Shown here: positions 12,604-27,800 of the stretch, piece after piece
Layout: the number at the start of each line of letters is the position of its first letter
How positions within the stretch are numbered: the stretch's first letter is position 1
NCBI GenBank assembly: GCA_916610825.1
Contig: OU744453.1
Coordinates: 17,820,241-17,884,240, forward strand
Source: Haliclystus octoradiatus
Lineage: Eukaryota; Cnidaria; Staurozoa; Stauromedusae; Haliclystidae
Length of the DNA stretch: 64,000 nt
Reading direction: 5' to 3'
Translations under genes and position numbers: made by a program
Notes under the pieces: generated by a model
Databases searched by the model: none
What the model saw: the letters and a program-made list of their open reading frames with translations, nothing else
Told to the model about the DNA's origin: nothing

Positions 12604-15600
12604 AGTTAAGTTAAGTCACGTTAAGTTAAGTTAAGTCACGAATAACAATCCTCGCTATTATCATAGTTATTACAACGATCATTTAGGTATAAATACCAAT
12701 GGAAATATGCTTCTGAAAGGGTAAGAGTATCTTAAGTATTAGTTGTATATTTATTTACAAAAATGATGGAATGTGAAGAGCAAAACGATGAAAATTATTC
12801 TAACAGCCTAAACATTTTGAATAAAATGGCAAATAAACTTGATCCGGAAATGATTATTACCACTAACATAGAGCCGAAATATAGAGATGGAGATGTATTA
12901 CATCAAATTAAATTCAAAACTAACCAAAATGAAATATGGATGTCTGCATGTAAAATATACTTTGAATCTTTGGGCATGATTCCATGGATAAAAGACACTA
13001 AGGGCGAAGGCCGAAAAGTTTTAGTCATTTCCCCAAGGTCAAGTCAGAAACACAAAATTCTGACAATGACATTTTTTTCAAGTGGAACAGTAATGACATC
13101 AGGGAAAGAGTTAACATTGTTCATAAACAAATACTTTGACAAAATAAAAGAATCCCTTCACAAGGTATACACAGAAAACAATAGTAAAAATAAATTTATT
13201 GGAGATAGCGAACACAAAGAAGGATATTTGCTTACAAAACCTTGTTACGAAACACCACGTGGGAACACACCGACAAACACATTATCAACTCCTACGTCCA
13301 CACCTAATACCCCGTCTCCTATTCAAAGACCTAATAAACAAAGTTTATCAGTGCAACGTTCATTAACTTCCGACTCAGAAACAGAGGACGAAATATTATT
13401 TCACAGTGAAAGTGAGGAAGAGCTGAGCCAATCAGTTGTTACGGTAAAAAAAAATTTAAACACACGGAAAAGTACGATGACTATCCGCTCAGTCGATTCC
13501 GCGACCGTTACAACACCGGTCAATTCACAGCCAACAACAGGCCAATTGCGAAATCTTCAAACAGACATTCTAACACTTAAGGAAACCTGCAGATTATACA
13601 GAAACACGATCTCTAAAGTAGAACAGGAAAATCAATCTCTACAGGCCACTATTACTGATCTTAAGAATGAATTGAAGAACAACTCTTCAAAACACGACAC
13701 TGAAATTAATCAGATCAAAAATCGCTTGTCTGCCACAGAAACAAGCATAGCTGAAATGAAACATCATATGTCCAAAAAAACAACAACTTCTTCTTCAACC
13801 CATATTAATCAGAATAGCACGCATGGAAACAATAACAATAACAATGTCAACAGCTCAAGGCCACAAAGTCAAGTAGACAACACAGGCACCCCACTTGACC
13901 TTTTGATTGTAGCCGACTCACACATTCGTCACGTCATCCCTACGAAAATTGCAAAATCATCCAAAGCTAAAAAAGTCATCTGTCAGGGAATGCCCACTCA
14001 CCAGTTTGTCACAGAAATAGAAAACATTGCAAAAACTAACACTAATTACAAATACATAATTCTTCATTTTGGCTCACATGATTCCCATGAAAAGATTGAG
14101 AAAGTATCGCTAGCCGACATTACTACGGCAATCATGAAAACAAAAACTTTATTCCCAAGTTCTCAAATTTATTATTCTTCAATGCTACCAAAGCCTGAAA
14201 ACAGTTCAATATTAATAACAATGCGTCTAAATGATCAATTAGAAACATTTTGCACATCTAAAAACATCACCTTCATTAACAACAGCAGGATATTTGTCAC
14301 CAAGAATAACGGGACCCTAGAACAAAACAAACCACTTTTTTTACAGGATAGTATTTATACAAATACACACGGGACAAAGCTACTATCCAGAAACTTCATC
14401 AGAGCTATACACACCCAACAGCATGATATGATTACACCAAATATTCAACATATTCCGCAAATAAATGTAGATCAAAGAATGCCTAGTATACCTCCTATGA
14501 CCACCGAGTCCAACCAATCAGAATCGGTTATTCATCCATTAATGAGCCAACACCTAAAGCAACCCAATTATGTTATTCCACCGAGAAATAGAGAGGAGAT
14601 AATGCAACAGACTCTTTCAGATTTCATGAAACTTTTTCATAACAGATTTAGTAATTCTGTCGAATTTCCGTCTACTATACCCCCTCAAGAAATGGCAAGA
14701 CCATTAAACTTAATGCCTACTCTCCATCGCAGTACCGATAGAAATTACGATGCTCATTCAGCATGGGAAAATATTCCGCCACAAATATATCAACATCCAC
14801 AAAGACATTATTAAAAATGATTTACATATACAATTACAAGATTATTACAAAGATATACATCAAGTACACGTTTATGAAGAATATCCATAGAAGTTACCAT
14901 TCAGATAAGTTTATGTGTGATATCATTGATATCGTAGCTACTGAAACTAATTATAGTAATGTTAAGAATAGTTTAAAAAATATTTTTATTAGAAATAGCG
15001 TTACAATAGATATAGTAAAGCCCTTACATTCGAGAGATGTGTCTCATCCCTCGAAATTCTCCAATATAAACTATGGAAATCCCTGAAAATCTTACTTTTA
15101 CCTTTTGGAACATCAACGGTCTGGGCTCTAAGCTAGGGAATCCTGATTTTCAAAAATTTTTAAAAAATGATGTCATTTTTCTTAGCGAAACATGGACTCA
15201 AAGGTCATCACATTTTCACCCTCCCCCAAATTATGATATAATTTATAAACATAGAACAAGTAAACAACCAAATTGTAGTAGAGGTTCAGGAGGATTAGCA
15301 GTCCTCATAAAGTGTAATATTAAACATGCGTTTACCGAAATTCCGTCAAATTCAGAAGATATAATGTGGTTAAAAATGAATAGGTTAGCTTTTGGTCTCA
15401 ATAATGACTTGTATATTGCTTTCGTATATGTTAGTCCACAATACTCTTCGGTAAATCCTATTCATAAAAATCAGGTATTTGAAATTTTGCAAAACGAATT
15501 GATAAATGTACCGGGTGGTTGCGATGTGCTGGTTGGCGGCGACTTCAATGCTCGACTAGGCAAATTAAATGATTTTATTTCCAATGATGATGACTCCTTT

Positions 15601-18600
15601 TTTGATTTACCTCCAACGTATGTACCCGACTATCACAATTTAGTTCTAAGAAAAACTCGAGATAATACAATCAACGATTATAGTAGACATTTAATCAGTA
15701 TTTGCACTAGCAACCAACTTCGGATCCTTAACGGCCGACTAAAAGGTGACGAGGAAGGTGAATTTACATACCATGGTAATATTGGGTCTAGTCTCGTCGA
15801 TTTTGTTTTGGCCTCAGAACAATTGTACTTACAATCACCATCAGTTCTCAAATCAATCAAAGTCGATAAAGATGCATTGCTACTTTCAGATCATTGCTCA
15901 ATTAATTTGTCTCTTAACGTTACTCTAAGGCATACCAACAATGATTGCTCAAGCATTCTTGTCGAAGAGAGACCACCCCGTTATTTGTGGTGCGACGAAA
16001 AGAAATCTGATTACGTGGAACGATTCTCTAGCGAATCTCATGAACGCCTTATTGAATCACTCTCTTCAGAAATATTAACATCAACTGAAGACATTGACCA
16101 GATCATCGATAAAATTTCGGATTTGCTCACAACGTCCGCTCAAGGCATTTTGAAATTAAAAACATTTAAAAATCAGAAACATGCTAGGCAATTCAAAACA
16201 CGATGGTACACAAAATCATGTTCTCATATAAAATCACGACTAAATAACATCATCAGACTTTTGAAAAGGCACCCTAATGATCCATTTCTTCGAGGTAGGA
16301 TTTGCCGGTTAAGAAAGCAATATAAAAAAGAAATCAAACTGTCAAAACGTCAACACAATGATACTGCTTTGCATAATCTAAACAACGCCATGAATAACGA
16401 TAAAAATAAATTTTGGCAATTAATGAAATCATTTCGAGCTTCTGAAAATAAAAATGAGACACTGCCTGATGCCTATGAGCTCCTATCTCATTTTAAGCAA
16501 CTCCATGAAGAGAATCCTATCGAGTCAGATACTGTAGATGGGAATTATACTTTTATGCAATCCCAATCTGAATCCAATTTCGTGGGAGATCTCGACAGGG
16601 CAATAGACACAAGGGAAATTATCTCTGCCATGAAACTCTTAAAAAAAAAAAAATCACCTGGTAGGGATGGGATATTGGCAGAAATGGTCCATGCAACGGC
16701 AGATAAATTTATCGACGTTTACAAAAACCTATTCAATCAAATTTTTCAATCTGGCTACTTTCCAAATTCTTGGAAAGAGTCTTTTATTTTACCCCTTTTT
16801 AAATCTGGGGACAAGCTCAACTCAAATAATTACAGAGGAATAAGCCTCACTAGTATTCTTGGTAAATTGTTCTGTCTTATCCTCAATGAGAGGCTCAGGC
16901 ATTTCCTTGACGAAAATGATATAATTCATGAAGCACAGGGTGGTTTTCAAAAAAATAAACGAACGGCAGATCATTTGTTTTGCCTTAAAACCCTTATTTC
17001 AAAATACACAAAAAATAATAAAAAGCTTTTTACCTGTTTCATTGATTTGAAAAAGGCGTTCGACACTGTTTGGCATCCTGGCCTTTTATTGAAGCTAAAG
17101 CAATTAAACATCGATGGAATTTTTTATAAAATAATTGACAACTTATATGTTCATAACAAAGCACATATCATTTACAACAATCTCTTGACTACGTCGATCT
17201 CACCCAGTGTTGGCGTTCGCCAAGGGTGTATCCTTAGTCCTAATCTTTTTAATATTTATATCAATGATTTTGCAAAATCTTTAACATGTCAATCAACACA
17301 TCCAGTTTTTCTTGCTGATAAGCCATTGAATTGTTTAATGTTTGCCGACGATATAGTCTTATTTTCTCAAACCAAAGAGGGTCTCCAAAAATGCATGGAG
17401 AAAGCATATCTTTACGCCGAGCAATGGAAGCTCAAAATTAATTATGAAAAGTCAAAATGCATGATCTTCTCAAAAAAATATGTTGATGAGCAACATTTCT
17501 TTTCCATTAATAATACCCCCATCGAAATGGTCGAAAATTACAAATATCTAGGTTTTTCGTTTCATTGCTCCTCAAAACAATGTTTTGGTATTAAGCAACT
17601 TTGCACAAAAGCCGAAAAAGCATGGGCAATAACACAGCGCTCTATGGGGCGGTCGTCAACCAGCTATGTCGCAATTCACAAAACAATGTTTACTACCATG
17701 ATAAAACCCATTCTTCTCTATGCTAGTGAGGTTTGGGGTGATTCTGTTACTCACATTGAAAATAACCAAATAGAAACTGTACAGCGAGATATTATGCGGA
17801 AAATATTAAATGTTAGAAAGAATTCCAGTAAGATAGCTGTTAGAGCGGAATTGGGGATCATCCCTCTACAGATTGACGTTAAAATTAATATGATCAAATT
17901 CCTTGTTAGAATGATTAACTCCAAAAAAAGTAGTTTACTGTACAAGGCATTTGGTGAACAAATCGTCAACAGTTCATCAACTTCATGGCTGGGTAAAGTT
18001 ACACATCATTTGTCCGAAATAGGAATCAATTTACAGCTTTTGATCTCTAAAGAAACAAATCAAAAATCTGATCAAATAAAACTAATCAACTCTATAAAAG
18101 ATCAATTAAATAACGAATACAAAATCAAGTTTGAGCAAACTAATCTAAACTCTAACACTCCAGGCCAATCGAACCAATTGAAATTCTACAAAACAATCAA
18201 ACATAAATTTGAATTTGAAAATTATTTGCTACTTCCACACAAAAAGTCTAGGATAGCAATAACTCAGATCAGAATCAGTGCTCATAAGCTCGGAGTACAG
18301 ACCGGACGATATTCTAACATTCCCTACGAGGACCGGCTATGTCCCCATTGCGATAGTGACAGTATCGACGATGAGATACATCTACTCTTTAACTGTAATA
18401 TAAATAGTAACTTGAGGGTAGCGTTTTTTAATAAAATAGAAAAGTTGCATAACAACTTTCAGGTATTCTCGGATACAGAGAAATTGGAACTGCTCTTTTC
18501 CCAAACAGAGTTACAAACAAAGAAACTGTTGGGAAGATTTCTTTACGAATCTTTGCAGAAACGCTATAATAATTTGCAATATTGAATAATAGAATGACCC

Positions 18601-18842
18601 ATGTTTTGATAATTTTATAACTATATAGTGAATCAATATTATCTTAATATGTTGTTATTTAGAAGCAAACTGGATAAATAGGTTCTTATAACAACTATGC
18701 TAAATAAAAAATAAATAAAAATATATATATATATATACAAATATCGAATAACAACATAATAATATCAAATATTACTTACCACACACCTGTATCTATGTAA
18801 ACTGGTATATTGGTATTAAATCAAAACAAACAAACAAACAAA

Positions 18843-18880
<38 letters not shown>

Positions 18881-21800
18881 CCGTTTATTCAGAAATGCAG
18901 TGACACCTGCTTACAGTGTTAGTAACTACGGCCACTATAGACAGGTGGCCGCTTTATAGAGGTGACCGTTATAACAGGTTTTACTGTAGATATATACAAT
19001 GAAACCGGTATATAACAGCCAGCTAAAAGAGGTATAAATTGACTACTATAGACAAGTGGCCTTTATATACAGCTTGGATTCAACAGAAAATACTATGTTA
19101 GACATTACAAGAGTGACCACTATAGACAGGTGGCCGCTTTATAGAGGTGACCATTGTAACATGTTTGACTGTACCTGATAAGTAGGCCTAAACATAACCC
19201 GAGAACAGTGTTAATATACTTTTTCACAGGACTGACTAGCCAATTAAGATTACATATGAAAGAGAATATTACCAGAAATATAATAACAGGGTTGAAAATT
19301 AAACTTAAATAAATGCTTCTCAAGGAGAGACTTAAAACCGGACCTTCATGAAACATCTTTTGACGGAAGATCATTCCAGTTATGTGCACCAGCATTTTAA
19401 GATAAATGGCGATGGCTTGAATGATATGGTTATTTTTATCTGATTTTGTTAATACTGTTTTAAAATCTAACGCATTGTCTGTTTTGCTTTAGGTTGCTAC
19501 GCTTGAGATCTTACAAGTTGACGTCGCTCCATTACTAACAGACAATGACGATCATGTTTACCATAGCCGCAAAGTTATAAGGCAAACCTGTATTGCTTTA
19601 TCAAGATATTTTGAAATGCATGTCGCTATCAGTGCTAATAAATTAAAACAACATTTATCAAGACTTGAGGAGGGTTATACAGCACCGCCGCCAATATTAT
19701 CTTACGAGGTATGTTGATCTGTAAATAATAATATCGCTCAGCTCAGTTGAAGTCTTGCCCGCACTGTATACACCATTTCAGGCCCGATTTCCATGAACAG
19801 TTCATTTCGATACTATTCAGGGCTCTGCATACCAGCACTAAGTACTTTGTTGATGTTTTACCAATAAATTTCTTCATGATGTATTTATATAAAAAGGTTG
19901 ACTCAAAGATTACGAGTTTAATCCATTATTCTGAGTTCCGCGTAAGGACGCTCTTCAGACGGTTTATTTGTATCTTTTATATATTTATATTTGTTTCATC
20001 AATTTAGACATTTGCAACGAACTATGAGACAATTTTGGAAAGTGTTGAATTATTGTTTGATAGGAACTTTGTACTTGATAATCTTCCTTGCTTCAAGGTA
20101 AGACATTTTATACCAACTTTAATTATTCTTTTAAATATGCGGCTTTCAATTCAATGATACGGTCTGCCAAACTGTCAAGCACCCAAAAGCACAAAGACTG
20201 ACACACAATCTAAGAAATAAAGACCCCAACCCCTGTTGATACAATGTCAATCCATGTTGAATGATGCATGCATACATTTTCATTACGATTCATGGACTTG
20301 CAAATATCTTATTATTTAAGAAGGCTGCTTGTTTATCTGATAGTAGTTCAGTAAACTACAAATGATGTTATAAAACTGTAAATCAGATATATTTCTGATT
20401 TCAATTTCGCTTGTTCAACCAGCGATGTAGAACAGGTTAGTTGTATTTCCGCTGGAACAGTTCACGAACAGTTAATGAAAGACGCATGAATACTAGGCCA
20501 TTAACATTCATGATTGCCATGATGGTTCAAAAATTTCCTCGGTTGATAAATGTTGATTAGACTGTTCAATAACTTTCAAGCAATTTTTTGAAAAAATGTC
20601 ACAGTAAAATGTTCATGAACTGTTTATGAACTCATGGATTATTTTCACAGGGGTTCTTAAAGGTTTTCACATGGAAAGTTTGGACTTTGATGCTTTAATC
20701 TACAATATTTTTGACTGACTATTCTTGTGTTGATATTTTTAGAGGTTCTCAAAGCTCAAGGGTGTTCAAACATTATTACAGATCATTGGTGTTGCTTCAA
20801 AGTGGAAAAGTATCAGCTACAAGTAAACTATTTATATCTTAAATAAATTATTCACTGTGTTTTCCATCAGAACATCATAGATATTCGGGAATATTCTTCT
20901 GCAATAGTAAATATTTAAAAATTATATTTATCAGAGTCAATTTTTCGTTATTGATAAGTTGATATTTTGAAGCGCACATGACACAGAAAAATTTTAACAC
21001 AGATTCAGGTAGCTGAAGCTATATGATGAAGAATGGTGAAAAGGATTGATAAAGGAATCATAAAGGTTTAGGCATAGCTCAGACTTGGACATTAGAAGCT
21101 TCTGATTTTGCATGAAAGGAGATACAAATTTTTATAATTCTGACATCATCTTTTTCCTATAGTATGCCTTGTTGTCATTCCCACTGTTGTTCCGAGTCTG
21201 GAAAACAGTGAATGATCGAAAATAGGGTATATTCAACACAAAATATCGCTGCTTATACACATCCAAATTAAAAAATCCTTTCACCATTTTTCATCATTTA
21301 GCTTCAGCTACCTGAATCTGTGTTTTCTTTTGGTGTCATGTGCACTTTAAAGTTTGGAGTATTACTGACTACATTTAAAAAAAAAATTCTTTAATCCAGT
21401 AGAAGGAAAGGCTTGATTCCACTATACAGGACATATATCATTCTCAATAATGTTTTTGCGCAATCAGACTAGCAACCATATCGATTGGATTATTAGACTA
21501 CCCTACCAGAACTCTAACAAATACACCAATTGAATTGCATTCTGCTGACTCCCTCATAGCAACAGAAGTTAGGTACGATTACTTGATTGTGTCAGCAATA
21601 GCAACACCGCTTTAATTGACAACATTGAGAGACTCCGGACGTACCGGATCATTTTAACCATTTTTAAGCAATTGATTTTTTGCTAAGCTAGAAAACTCTT
21701 GGAATACCAGGTTACTTTTGTATAATGTATTTCAAATGCTTAAACAGAAATCATTACGCTCAGATGTCTATTCGGTATATTCGAATCTCAGCCTAAAGTC

Positions 21801-24800
21801 ACATTATGTTTAAATTTGTTTTAGAGCTGAGGTTGTTTCTGCCGCTATGGGTTGCCTGTTTCTACAAATGACTACCGTCCGTGCACAACTGCTGCTAGAC
21901 CAACCTGTTTCGATTCCTATGTCCGAGAAAGAACTGGGGATGAGGTAAGGGTTATTAATCGGCTTATTGTTTTTTTTTGCTTGTTTATCTGTATCAAATT
22001 CATCTGCTGCAACTTTATTCTTTTTACGGCTTTTGCGTTCAACTTCAAGTATCATTATCCCCTACGAAAAACAATTCAGGAGTTCATGAACATTTCATCA
22101 ACAGTTATTGAAGATTTTGGGCCAGCTGATGTTCATGAACTGTTGATGAACTCCTAAATTATTTTTCGCGGGAGGTGTGCGGCATTCCAAAAACACATGA
22201 ACAGAGTTTGAATATTTATCACTGATTAACTCTGCTTTCTAAATTAATCCCACAACACGGGTAAGACAATGCTTATGTGATATATAATAGAACTTATCCC
22301 TTATTATGTTCTAGGCTTGTTCTTCGTGCTGCACTCGGCAAGCTGGTCGATGACCCTGAAATCACAAAAGCAGCATTGAGAATTGTATGCTATTGTTGTA
22401 TGCCTATTCCGACGGTTAGTCGATATTTTATTTTTCTATTTAATACCTTATTTTTATTTTTAATGGGGGTATTGAAGATTTATAAAGGAGAATTGATCTC
22501 ATCAGAAGCTAAATTCATTTGAAAATTGTAAAAGTATGTTTTCTTTCCCAAATGGGTTACTCAGCACGGCAACCTTTTTGGTTCTCTGGTGCCTGGACAC
22601 TTGGGAGGTTGGGAGACACTCGAAGGCTGAAAAACAAATTACAATAGTTTTATATGTAGATATATTTAGATAGTATAGATGTAATCTACTTTCAAACTGC
22701 TTTCGATTCTTTCAAAAACTTTCATTTTGATTGTGTCGTTTCTCATTTCATATGTTTTTTGGGGTGTTTTCATCTCTAACATAATGTCCAAGCTGTTTTG
22801 ACTTGCATGACCTGTTTGTTAATTATTATTTAGAACTGTATTATTTTGTAGGTCAAGGAAGGCCAGCATGGTTTGCAATTCCTATGGCATCGAGTATTTC
22901 TTGTACAATTTCAAAATAGTGATAGAATGTTTGGTCGATTGGCTGCAGACATGGAAAAGATGCAAAGTCTGTTACGTAAATGTAATGGTATTGATGCTTT
23001 ACTTTATTTACTTGATGTTACGACACCGCTTACAGATGCTGATGCCATACGTTCGCTCGCATGTCAGGTAATTGAAACAATTCCATTCATCTATAAACTC
23101 TTACAAACAAATTAATTGAGTTCATGAAAAGTTCATGAACTTACAAATATGCACTAACAGTTCATGAAGGTTAAATGGTTCAATTTCCATGACCTGTTTG
23201 TGAAAAAAGTGTTCGCTCGCATGTCAGGTAATTGAAACAATTCCACCCATCTATAAACTCTTACAAACAAATTAATTGAGTTCATGAAAAGTTCATGAAC
23301 TTACAAATATGCATTAACAGTTCATGAAGGTTAAATGGTCCAAATTTTATGACCTGTTTGTGAAAAGTTCATGAATAGTTCATTTAAAAGTCTATGAAAA
23401 TTTGGCCATTAAACGTTCACGAACTAGTTCATGAACTGTCCATTTACTCTTGAACTATTTTTCATCCGTACCAGATTGGGAATGTTGAACAACTTTGACT
23501 GTACTTCTATATGTTTCTGTTTCAGTGTTTGTACTATTTATCAGAAAATATTGGAATTCGTCAAATTCTTGGCAAACTGGCTCTCTTTCAGTCCGAAAAA
23601 TTACAGCAATTGATGCGTGAACCGATTCTGCAAGAAAATGCAACAGAACATGATAGATTTTATCATTATGCATCACTTCTCATCGAAAAAACAACTGGCA
23701 ATAAATTTCTTGACCAATCATCAACCCTTCCTATGTGGTCAAGACTTGCACGGGTAAGAAAGGTTGACTTGAAAAATCGAAAATCTAAATTTTCACCTTG
23801 ACTTGTTGTGCTGAGTGACTTGATTACTTTGCAAAGTTTTTTCGATAGTCTGAAATGTATTTTTTAGGAAATCGGGATTAAAAAAATTGAAAATTTCGAA
23901 TCTTGAAAAATCGAAAATGTAAGTTGAGTGACGTTATACTGTAAAAATGACAACGAGTGATTACGATTAGGTCACAACAGCTATCGAGCATTTGTTTGTA
24001 AGAATGAAATATTCGAACGTCATGTTGTTGTAATGTTGTTATGGACGAATATTCTATATATGTCGTGACACTCCAACAGATACTTTCTTTGTTTAAACTG
24101 ATAAATGTTTTTTTGTGTTTCCTTTTAGGCAAGTGTTGTTTCGGCTACAAGCATCAATTATCCTAAACAGGACCTTCTTCACCTCATCAATGAACATTTG
24201 GTGTCAAGTGGTAAATTTATGTTTTTCTTGAATATTATATACAAATTCAAATATACAAATACAAAACAGGATATTGAATAAAAATATTAAACAGTTATTG
24301 GTTGAAGACAAGGTGGATAGTGATAATGAACGCAATCATATCATATTATATCGATCATATAATATAATCATATTATTAGATATTATCCAATAGCAGTAAA
24401 ACAGTGCTCGATGTCAGTTGACAGAGCTGTAAATATAAAAAAAATAAGTCAAAGACTACACATTTTGGTACGGTAACTTTAAGTTTCACGCTTTCTGCGA
24501 TCATTGTAAAAAATGATGGAGCCGTCAATACAGTTTAGAACTGACCGCTGTTTGACCAATTGCTAGATTTTTATATTTACCAGTTGGTCGATGACTAAAT
24601 AACCCACATTGCACAAGAAAGTGTTAATACTTGATTTAAAAAAGATAAATACATTGTATACGTTTTCAACAAATCCTTCTCCAAGCATTTATGGTCACGC
24701 GTATCGTTCAATGTTTGTTTATAAATTATAATTAATATTGTGCAATATAGGAAAAGCTTGAATCGTCTAATCACGATTCGACGCAATATTCTTGTTTACC

Positions 24801-27800
24801 GAGGTTACCATTTGTCAAAAGCTGAATGATGGCATTCAAATTCATTTGAAATCAGCCCCATACGAAAAAAAATCCATGAGTTCATGAACAGTTCATGAAC
24901 AGCCACAAAGAGTTGATAAACATTTCATGAACAGGTTCATGAACGGGTTCATGAATGTGAAAATTTCTGAAAGTTCATGAGCAGTACATGCAATGTTGGG
25001 CAATTTCACGTTAATGAACTTGTGATCATTTTCGGCAGGGGCTGTGTTGAATGTAGAACCATTTTTGAATGACCCCATTTTTATTCATGAGCAGTTCATG
25101 AAATGATTAAGAAAACCTGCCATCTCAATCCGCTTGAGGTTCACAATCAATTATTATTATTGATGCACAATGGAATATATTTTTAAACATCATTGCCCTT
25201 GCAAAAAACTGTCAACTGTTCATGTAGGCCTACAGTTTACAAAATTCTCTTGCAAAAATAGTTTGTTGAGTTCATGAACTTTTTAATTGTTCATGAACAG
25301 TTCATGATTAGTTCAAAAACTTTACAAACATTCACAAACTGTCTGATGGAATAAACAGTTTATGAACAGTTCATGAAAATGTTCCTATTTAACATCCATG
25401 AACCGTTTTCCATATGTGCGATAAGAGTTATCATAACCATCATTTAGCCTACCGTATATAGCTTCGTGCTGGGTCAGACAAATTCTGGAAACTTGGAAAC
25501 CTGGTTTGCAAAAGGCTAGCAAAATTTAGAAAAATGTTGGATATAAAGCAAAAATTATTAGAAAATTATGAAAAATAAAATTTAAATTTTAGGATTTATG
25601 TCAGTAAAATTACTAAAACGTTTATCTAAAAAATTGATGTTTGCGTAAGGTAAAACATTTTGTCGGACCTGGTGGCTCCATGTATATCCTCTACATATAT
25701 GCATCTGACTGAAAGTGGTCAGTCGTCTAAGAGCAGGAACAAGGACCAATGTTGATGTATGGTTTTTAATTTTATTAAGGGTTGATTGAAACTGCTAAGG
25801 TGCTACAGAAAGAGGCATGTCTTCCTAGATTACCTGTCAAGGAACCAATACCAGTTTTACCTTCAACACCAAGAAGAAAATCAATCAAACCATTATCAGT
25901 AAGTAAATAGAATAAAATAGACTACTTCCAAACCTGTTATAACGGTCACTCTATTTAGCGGTGTAAGTGTTAATTATTGTTTGTCTTAGATTTCATCTTC
26001 ACCATTCGGTAGTCCAAAGATTTCTGCATTTGCTCAATCAATGAACTCTCCTTCTACTGAACGGACACCAATAAGGGTAAGTGAAGACACATCAAATATT
26101 TCCCTACGAAAAACAGTTCAGGAGTTCATGAACAGTTCATGTACATTAACTGGCCCCAATTTTCATGAACTGTTCATGAACTCCTGAACTGTTTTTTTGT
26201 AAGGGCGATCATTTTAGACAGGCAACCTTTTATAGAGGTTTCCTGTTCAATACAATGTATAGACACTGTACTAAAGATCTGCTGAAAGTAATCAATGATT
26301 AGTCAGAGCTACCATTACTGGCTGACAAACGAGAACAAACGAGATCAGTCACAGACAATTCATGAACAGTTCTTGAACGTGAAATTGTACAAATTTTCAT
26401 GAACAATTCATGAATAGATCATGAATAATTAGTCAATTTAACGTTCATGAACTAACAAACTCACATTGATGAAATCAACTTTTTCACAGAGGAATTTGGT
26501 TCTTTTTCTTATCTGTATAAATTGTACTTATATAAATGGAGTCAATGACTACACATTTGTTCTGCTACTTGGAAATTTCCCCTTTATGTGATCTTCAGAC
26601 AGATTAAAAAATATACATAGATGTTTCCTATTTGAGCTTACAATGTGTAATGCAGCTATTGTTTACAATGCAATAATGTGTTAGTATTTATTGTATACAG
26701 AGTGTCATTGTTAATTGATTTCCTTCATATGTAGTTTTTGATTATAGTTTTGTTGAAGTTACACTCTTTTCGATTTTTGTAACAATTAATTGAAATCATT
26801 ATTATGCAGCTAAGTGTGATGTACACTGGTAAAGAAATACTCTAGTTTGACGAGACAATGTCATTGATGGTTATTTATAAAATGTATATGTACAATTTAG
26901 TAATTACGTCAGGATCCGTCTAAAGGTTCAGCCTTCTGGAATCCTAGTTTCAATTTAAGATATTCTTCTGAATTTTTTGTTGATCTTTGACCAATAAATC
27001 ATTATAAAAACATTAATTTTCTTCTGAATTTGCTCTAGCCTTCCAGGATCTAGGATCCCAGGATCCCCACTTTTGTCGGACCCTGAATTACGTGATTGTT
27101 GATCCAATCGCAGTGTTAAGGTGCTCAAAAGAGCTGTAGATAAACAAATAGAGTCAATTTAACTACACGGTTCAAATTCGTTATAATTTCAGATATACAG
27201 TGAAACCTGTATATAACAGCCAGCTAAGAGAGGTAGATAAATTGACCACTATAGACAGGTGGCCTTTATATACAGGTTTGATTCAATAGAAAATACTATT
27301 TTAGACATTGAAAGAGTGAGCACTATAGATAGGTGGCCGCTGTATAGAGGTGATCGTTATAACAGGTTTGACTGTAAATAATTTTATTTGATTTAGTTTC
27401 CTAATCAGATTGGCTGTGCGACTGAATCAGTAACATCAGCAGCACAAACGACCCTTGACACACATGTCACACTGGATAATATTGTTACTAAATTTCTGAG
27501 AGAACAACATGCGCAATGTAAGAATCCTGTCAAGACATGTCCTCCGTTCTCTCTATTAAGGTATAGTACAAAGTTAATTTGTTTTAATGGAGATATTTAA
27601 CTCCATAACTGTAAAAAACAGTAGTAAATTAAGTAGCAATGACTAACTGATTTATGGGATTGGTGTTATTTGGTTTAGCTAACTGCTAACTGTCTCTGTC
27701 ATTACTGCTGGCTAAAATCTGACACATCGTATAAATGACGTGTCCCTCTGGAAAAAAACAGTTCAACAGTTCATGAACAGCCCATGAACGTTAAATGACC

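Larger units (their letters stand above)
12604..18842 (+). mobile_element. LINE copy B, full length with ORF1, middle ORF and ORF2
   Basis: About 6.2 kb. The 5' UTR starts with a gttaagttaagtcac repeat (12604-12643), then ORF1 (12763-14814), a middle ORF (14817-15086), ORF2 (15073-18585) and a 3' UTR ending in (CAT)n. Endonuclease plus reverse transcriptase with no RNase H seen, together with an esterase-like ORF1, suggests a CR1/L2 or jockey-like lineage; the clade was not assigned. All ORFs are open, so this may be a recently active source copy. Confidence 0.93.
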
